This document shows positions 59,458-64,000 of a DNA stretch of 64,000 nucleotides, one piece after another; within the stretch, counting starts at the first letter, position 1; each line of letters opens with the position of its first letter. Location: positions 1 through 64,000 of the forward strand of contig JAWVZB010000002.1 in the NCBI GenBank assembly GCA_033722375.1. The letters are read 5' to 3'. The stretch comes from JAWVZB01 sp033722375. Its GTDB lineage: Bacteria; Actinomycetota; Nitriliruptoria; Nitriliruptorales; Nitriliruptoraceae. The position numbers and the translations under genes are program-made. The notes beneath the pieces are model-generated. The model made no database searches. It had not been told where the DNA came from and saw only the letters and a list, made by a program, of their open reading frames with translations.

Positions 59458-60429
59458 ATGCGTTCGATCACACAGCCACGCTCGTTGTTGTCCCGCCGCG
59501 ACGTCTTGCGAAGCACCGGCGCCGTGGGAGCCGGGCTCGCCCTCGCGGCGTGTGGGGGCAACGGTGAGCCCGCCGACGGTGGGACGGACAGCCCCACCGC
59601 GGGTGGCCAGACCGGTGAACCCGTCGACGGGAACGACGCGGTCCAGGAGGCATTCGATGCAGCCGGTGTCTCCGCCGAACCGACCCTGACCGTCCTGTCG
59701 GCGACGTTCGAGACCGTCGCCGGCACGGAGGAGCGCATCCAGTTCGCGCTGCGCGACCAGGAGATGCAGCCGGTGCTCGACGCGCAGGTGGAGGCCCACC
59801 TCGTCAGCGCCGCCGACCGCAGCGTGGTGGTCGGTCCGGCCAGCCCGACCTACTACGCCGGCCAGTTCAGCGACCAGGGGCTGTACGTCTTCGAGCAGAC
59901 GGTCGACGAGGCTGGTCTCTACGACCTCGTCGTCGCCACGTCGGACGGCCAGCAGGCCGGAACGGCGGTCCTGTCGGTGGTCACGCCGGAGCAGGCGCAG
60001 GTCATCCTGCCGGGCGAGCCCGTTCCGTCCGTCGACACCCCGACGGTAGACGACAAGAAGAACCTCGAAGAGCTGTGCACCCGCGACCCCGACTGCGGCA
60101 TGCATGAGACCTCCCTGGCCGACGCCCTGGAGCAGGGCAGGCCCGTCGTCTTGACGATCGCCACGCCGAAGTACTGTCAGACGCGAGTCTGCGGACCGGT
60201 GGTCGATGTCGTGCTCGCCACGAAGGAGCAGGTCCAGCGCGACGACATCGTGTTCATCCACACCGAGGTCTTCAGCGACGCCGGGGCGACGCCAACCGAG
60301 ATCGTGACCGCGCTCGAGCTACCGGCGGAGCCGTGGACGTTCCTGATCGACGCTGACGGGCGCGTCGCCGACCGGTTCTTCAACGCCATCGTCGCGGACG
60401 TACTGACGCCAGCGGTCGAGGCCCTGTGA
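59458..60429 (+). CDS. Tat-exported lipoprotein with thioredoxin-like C-terminal domain
   Basis: A 323-aa protein with a twin-arginine signal (SRRDVLR) and lipobox LAAC (cysteine near residue 32), so it is predicted to be folded before export and lipid-anchored. The middle (about 70-190) is beta-rich, similar to an Ig-like or cupredoxin-type module. The C-terminal part (about 200-323) looks thioredoxin-like: RPVVLTIATPKYCQTRVCGPV with a CX4C pair instead of CxxC, and EPWTFLIDADGRVADRF. A redox or metal-handling role outside the membrane is plausible. The following DUF3105 gene overlaps its stop (GTGA). Confidence 0.82.
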   Translation: MRSITQPRSLLSRRDVLRSTGAVGAGLALAACGGNGEPADGGTDSPTAGGQTGEPVDGNDAVQEAFDAAGVSAEPTLTVLSATFETVAGTEERIQFALRDQEMQPVLDAQVEAHLVSAADRSVVVGPASPTYYAGQFSDQGLYVFEQTVDEAGLYDLVVATSDGQQAGTAVLSVVTPEQAQVILPGEPVPSVDTPTVDDKKNLEELCTRDPDCGMHETSLADALEQGRPVVLTIATPKYCQTRVCGPVVDVVLATKEQVQRDDIVFIHTEVFSDAGATPTEIVTALELPAEPWTFLIDADGRVADRFFNAIVADVLTPAVEAL

Positions 60430-60989
60430 GGCGTCGACGCGTTGCGGGCGGGGCTGGGCTCGTGCTCATGACGCTCGCCGTCGCCGCGTGCCAGAGCACG
60501 ACCGACCCCACCATCGCGCCGTCTCCGGCCGGCTCGCCACCCGCGGTGTCCCCCACTCCGACACCGGCCACAGCATGTGGAGAGATCGAGGAGCCCGCGC
60601 TCCAGGACGGCGGGCATCTGATCGGCGACCAACAGCCGCCGGTCCCCTACTCCTCGACCCCCGGCTCCTCCGGGTGGCACACGTCCGGCCCACCCCCGAC
60701 CGGGGTGCACGCGGAGCCACTGACGGACCCCCAGATCGTCAGCGTGCTCCACGGGGGCGGAGTCGTGGCCGCCTACGACCCCGCCCGGCTGGACCAGGAC
60801 CAGATCCGCAGCCTCGAGGACCTCGGGCACCGCGACGACCGCCTCACGGTCGCCCCCTACGACGGGCAGCTCCCTACCCCCCTTGCACTGGTCTCCTGGG
60901 GGCGACTCCAGCGCTGCGACCGGGTCGCCGCGCCAGCGATCGCGAGCTTCGCTGACCGGACCGCGGGCAGCGCAGATGGTCACGGGTGA
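60426..60989 (+). CDS. DUF3105-family lipoprotein
   Basis: A 187-aa protein with a lipoprotein signal (VLMTLAVAACQS, lipobox AAC). A Pro/Ser/Thr-rich linker precedes the DUF3105 core: VPYSSTPGSSGWHTSGPPPTG with its conserved histidine, then VLHGGGVVAAYDP and PLALVSWGRLQRCD. A cysteine in the linker (C51) and one near the end (C164) could pair. Function unknown. It is translationally coupled to the thioredoxin-like gene, so the two probably act together at the cell surface. Confidence 0.85.
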   Translation: MRRRRVAGGAGLVLMTLAVAACQSTTDPTIAPSPAGSPPAVSPTPTPATACGEIEEPALQDGGHLIGDQQPPVPYSSTPGSSGWHTSGPPPTGVHAEPLTDPQIVSVLHGGGVVAAYDPARLDQDQIRSLEDLGHRDDRLTVAPYDGQLPTPLALVSWGRLQRCDRVAAPAIASFADRTAGSADGHG

Positions 60990-61076
60990 CCCACCCCACT
61001 GCCCACTAGTCCCATTGTCAACATCAACGACCCGGATCTGATCGCGGAAAACGCCAGCGCGCGGGGTGACAAGCCG

Positions 61077-61100
61077 TACGCTTGTCGCACCCTGGAGGAG
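61077..61100 (+). promoter_or_regulatory. Candidate -10 and ribosome site of the PAS-REC gene
   Basis: TACGCT (61077-61082) fits a -10 box and would start transcription near 61088. The strong ribosome site TGGAGGAG (61093-61100) follows. Five bases after it stands ACG (61106-61108), in frame with the PAS protein, with no ATG, GTG or TTG at the right distance. Confidence 0.4.
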
Positions 61101-62155
61101 CCCCCACGAGCACCCAGCGCCACGACCCGACCCCCCACGACGCCCTCCGGGTCGTTCTCGGAGCGGTTCCCGACGGGGTCGTGGTGGTGGACCGGGACGG
61201 CACGATCCTCGAGGTCAACACCAACGCCTGCGAGCTCTTCGGCTACGAGACGGACGAGCTCGTCGGGGCGTCGGTGGAGGTGCTCGTCCCGGGATCGGTC
61301 CGGGACCGGCACGTCGAGGACCGAACCCGCTACGCCGCCGAGCCAGCGACCAGGTCGATGGCGGAGGCTCAGGATCTGCATGGGCGGCACAAGGACGGCC
61401 ACGAGATCCCCGTGGACATCGCGCTGACTCCGATGGGCCTCGGAGATCAGACGGTCATCGCGGCGTTCGTCCGCGACGCCACCGGCCGTCGGGCGGCAGC
61501 CGAGGCACGGCAGCGGCTACAAGAATCCCGGGCGGCGCAGCGCCAGGCGCTCGAGCTGAACGACAACGTCCTCCAGGGGCTCGCCACCGCACTGTGGCAG
61601 CTCGAGCTCGACGACACCTCCGGTGCGACACGCACCCTCGACGCCACCCTCGAGAACGCCCGTCGTATGGTGGCGGACCTGCTCGGGGACGCCGCCACGA
61701 CCGTCGCGGCCGGGGACCTGGTCCGCGCCGAACCCGCGCCCTCGTCGGGACTCGATGCCCCGCCGGCCGAGCCACGGCCGGAACGTCCCCGCATCCGCGT
61801 GCTGATCGCTGACGACGCCGCCGATCTGCGGCTGCTGCTCCGGACCCGGCTGATGCGCAGGGACGACGTCGACGTGGTCGGCGAGGCCGGCGACGGCGAG
61901 GAGGTCCTCGAGCTCGTCGACCAGGTCGAGCCCGACGTGATCATCATGGACCTCTCGATGCCGCGGGTCGACGGGCTCCAGGCCACCGAGATCATCCGAG
62001 AGCGTCACCCGGACGTCCGCATCGTGGTGCTGTCGGGCTACCCGTCCTCGGCCATGGAGGCGATGGCGCTCTCAGCCGGAGCCGACGAGTACATCGAGAA
62101 AGGTCCCGATCTGTCGACGGTGGAAGCCGCGGTCCGGGTGCCTGCCGGCACCTGA
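61082..62155 (+). CDS. PAS domain - degenerate histidine-kinase dimerisation segment - response-regulator receiver protein
   Basis: A 357-aa signalling protein if begun at TTG 61082, or 349 aa if begun at ACG 61106. Residues about 20-140 form a PAS domain (GVVVVDRDGTILEVNTNACELFGYE). A helical stretch follows with ALELNDNVLQGLATALWQLE, which resembles the HisKA_3 dimerisation helix ELHDxVxQxL but with asparagine in place of the phospho-accepting histidine. There is no ATPase domain. The C-terminal receiver domain (about 238-355) keeps its acidic pair (IADD), phospho-acceptor Asp in IIMDLSMP, Ser in VLSGYPSS and Lys in YIEKGP. No DNA-binding output is present. Confidence 0.85.
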   Translation: MSHPGGAPTSTQRHDPTPHDALRVVLGAVPDGVVVVDRDGTILEVNTNACELFGYETDELVGASVEVLVPGSVRDRHVEDRTRYAAEPATRSMAEAQDLHGRHKDGHEIPVDIALTPMGLGDQTVIAAFVRDATGRRAAAEARQRLQESRAAQRQALELNDNVLQGLATALWQLELDDTSGATRTLDATLENARRMVADLLGDAATTVAAGDLVRAEPAPSSGLDAPPAEPRPERPRIRVLIADDAADLRLLLRTRLMRRDDVDVVGEAGDGEEVLELVDQVEPDVIIMDLSMPRVDGLQATEIIRERHPDVRIVVLSGYPSSAMEAMALSAGADEYIEKGPDLSTVEAAVRVPAGT

Positions 62156-62160
62156 CGCGA

Positions 62161-64000
62161 TCATCCACGCTCGACCGCCGCCCGCACGACCGTGTCGATC
62201 TCCATCGCCCGCCCCTCGGCAGCCCGTCGCTCGAGATCGTCTCCCAGCGCCGACCGGAGCCGGGTCCGAACCCGCTCCAGGGCCAGAGTGTCGGACCCAC
62301 CGCCGGCACCAAGCTCCTCCCGCAACGCCTCCACGGCGCCGAGCAGTCGGGCCGAGCGCGACGCATCGTCCTCCGCCAGTGCCAACGCGGCGCACGCCTC
62401 CAAGGTCGCAGCCAACGCCCCCCGGTGCCCGATCCGATGCGCCATCTCCACCCCTCGCGCGAGGTGACGACGGGCGAGATCCAGCGCGCCGGTGTCGACC
62501 GCGACGACGCCGAGCACGGCCAGGGCCGAGTTGATCCCCTCGACGTAACCGATCTCCTCGTAGCTCTCCAGCGCTTGCTGGGCGAGTTCCTCGGCCCGGT
62601 CGAGCTCGCCTTGCCGGTACGCGATCCGTGACCGGCCATCCAACGCCCAGACCCGCTCGTCCTGGCGGATCTGGTCAGCCGGCAACGCCAACAGCTGTTC
62701 GTAGATCGCACTCGCTTCCTCCAACTCCCCGTTACTGGCCAGGGCTCGTGCACATCCGGTGAGGTGGAGCCGCTCGCCGTTGCCGTACTCGAGCTGCTGC
62801 GCGAGCTCGAGTCCCTCCCGATGGTGAGCGAGGGAGGTGTCCGCGTCACCGTGGATCCAGGCAACGGTTCCGAGCACCCACAGGCACACAACCCGGGACC
62901 GGAACCGTCCGCCGGTCTCGACGACCGGGCCGGCGTAGCGTTCAGCGACCTCGACGTCGCCCTGGCTGACGGCCAGCACGGCGAGCCCCGTGTGCGCACG
63001 GGCCTCAAGGCCCGGATCGACCTGCTCGCCGGCGGCGGCGAGGGCCTGCTCGAGGTGCCGCCGCGCCTCGGCCAGCCGGCCGACGACGAACCAGGTCGAG
63101 GCGACCGACGAAGCCAGCTCCACCGCGGCAACGGGACGTGTCGAGCGCAACCAGTCCAGTGCCGCGCGTACCTCCGGCACGCCGATGTTCTCGGACTGAA
63201 CCAGCGTCGTCCGGGTCTGCTCCGCACGAACCTCGGCACCGACGGAGAGGAGCCAGTCTGCGTGGGAGTCGCGGAGCGTGTCCGCCTCCGCGGCCTCGAC
63301 GAGCCGCTCGAGGGCGTACTGACGGACGGTCTCGAGCATGTCGTAGCGGGTCCGACCGTCGCTGCGGTCAGCTTGCACGAGCGACTTCGAGACGAGGCCA
63401 TCCACGAGGTCGAGTACCTCTCCCTCTGGGAGCTCGGCGTCGGCCACGACCCGTTCGATGGTGGCGAGCGTGACAGGCGAAGAGAACACGGCGAGCCGCC
63501 GGAACAGCACCTGCTCCCGGGAGGCCAGGAGGTCGTGGCTCCAGTCCAGCGTCGCCCGCAGGGTCTGGTGGTGAGGCAGCGCGGTCCGGTGCCCGCCGGT
63601 CAGGAGCCGGAAGCGATCATCCAGTCGACCGACGAGTTCCGCGGGAGACAGGACGGTGAGGCGCGCAGCGGCGAGCTCGACCGCGAGCGGGATCCCATCG
63701 AGACGCCGACAGATCCGCTCGATCGCGGCGACGTCCGCGCTTCCGGGCGAGAAACCGGGGACCACGGCAGCCGCGCGGTCGAGAAAGAGTCGCACGGCAG
63801 CGGCCGGTCCCGCGTCCGGGCCTGCCTCCACCGGCAGGGGGGTCACCATCTCCACCCGTTCTCCAGGAACGCCCAGCCGCTCCCGACTGGTCACCAGGAG
63901 CCGCAAGCCAGGGGCCATACCGAGGAGGCGATCCGCCAAGGCGGCGCAGATCTCCACCAGGTGTTCGCAGTTGTCCAGGATCAACAGCAACTGGCGGTTC
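62161..64000 (-). CDS. NB-ARC/STAND ATPase with TPR repeats, transcriptional-regulator-like (5' end beyond the window)
   Basis: The C-terminal 612 or so residues are in the window; the gene continues past the right edge. The first visible residues NRQLLLILDNCEHLV are the Walker B segment of an AfsR/LuxR-type NB-ARC ATPase, so the P-loop and any N-terminal domain lie outside. Then come LLVTSRERLGVPGE, RRLDGIPLAVELAAARL (GLPL-type motif), a winged-helix-like stretch (YDMLETVRQYALERL) and about eight TPR-like helical pairs (ALDWLRST to TLEACAALALAED). It ends without the C-terminal LuxR helix-turn-helix, so any output domain must be N-terminal (BTAD/OmpR-type HTH or cyclase). It converges with the PAS-REC gene. 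Confidence 0.85.
   Translation of the reverse strand, partial: NRQLLLILDNCEHLVEICAALADRLLGMAPGLRLLVTSRERLGVPGERVEMVTPLPVEAGPDAGPAAAVRLFLDRAAAVVPGFSPGSADVAAIERICRRLDGIPLAVELAAARLTVLSPAELVGRLDDRFRLLTGGHRTALPHHQTLRATLDWSHDLLASREQVLFRRLAVFSSPVTLATIERVVADAELPEGEVLDLVDGLVSKSLVQADRSDGRTRYDMLETVRQYALERLVEAAEADTLRDSHADWLLSVGAEVRAEQTRTTLVQSENIGVPEVRAALDWLRSTRPVAAVELASSVASTWFVVGRLAEARRHLEQALAAAGEQVDPGLEARAHTGLAVLAVSQGDVEVAERYAGPVVETGGRFRSRVVCLWVLGTVAWIHGDADTSLAHHREGLELAQQLEYGNGERLHLTGCARALASNGELEEASAIYEQLLALPADQIRQDERVWALDGRSRIAYRQGELDRAEELAQQALESYEEIGYVEGINSALAVLGVVAVDTGALDLARRHLARGVEMAHRIGHRGALAATLEACAALALAEDDASRSARLLGAVEALREELGAGGGSDTLALERVRTRLRSALGDDLERRAAEGRAMEIDTVVRAAVERG

Overview
The window is one continuous stretch of very GC-rich chromosomal DNA with short intergenic gaps, many GTG starts and extensive ATGA/GTGA gene overlaps. 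Gene content points to an actinobacterium (Actinomycetota). The evidence is a dcw cluster with SepF and Wag31/DivIVA but no FtsA, a translational-type T-box in front of ileS, DnaE2 with a DUF6504 partner, SOS boxes of the CGAAC-N4-GTTCG type, and DUF3040, DUF3105 and TgpA proteins. A FliA/WhiG-type sigma factor and an IleS2-type synthetase with a swapped signature motif would fit a deep-branching class such as Nitriliruptoria, but that placement is inference. No phage, insertion sequence, CRISPR array, tRNA or rRNA was seen.

Region 1 (1-15 kb): dnaE, a membrane protein with 11-residue repeats, a siroheme/sulfate-assimilation set (cysH-cobA-MET8-type dehydrogenase), rluD, lspA and a DksA/TraR-like zinc-finger protein, all on the minus strand. 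ileS (plus strand, T-box leader) follows with a coupled HExxH membrane protein, then a minus-strand protein that joins two membrane helices, a lysine-rich tail and a helix-hairpin-helix domain.

Region 2 (14.5-33.7 kb): the division and cell-wall (dcw) cluster, transcribed right to left: mraZ, rsmH, ftsL, pbpB, murE, murF, mraY, murD, ftsW, murG, murC, murB, ftsQ, then after a 329-bp gap ftsZ, pgeF, yggS, sepF, yggT, divIVA. Nearly every junction overlaps. A promoter with MraZ-like GTGGAG boxes precedes mraZ, and an AT-rich dyad element precedes ftsZ. MurE carries the DNPR motif of meso-diaminopimelate ligases.

Region 3 (33.8-47.7 kb): a TetR regulator with palindromic operators diverges from a small zinc-ribbon protein. 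A MoxR-DUF58-TgpA operon, DUF3040, a helical protein, a FliA/WhiG-type sigma factor, an enoyl-CoA hydratase, a cysteine-rich protein, dinB (SOS box), a VOC protein, a HAD phosphatase, a PlsC acyltransferase and an alpha/beta hydrolase follow.

Region 4 (47.8-64 kb): a DUF2254 membrane protein; an operon of two Dpp/Opp-type permeases plus a membrane-anchored PQQ-type propeller, with no ATPase or binding protein in the window; a coiled-coil protein; an SOS-controlled DUF6504-dnaE2 cassette; an OpuAC-type binding lipoprotein diverging from a Tat/thioredoxin-like lipoprotein and a DUF3105 lipoprotein; a PAS/degenerate-DHp/REC protein; and the 3' part of a large NB-ARC/TPR regulator that runs off the right edge.
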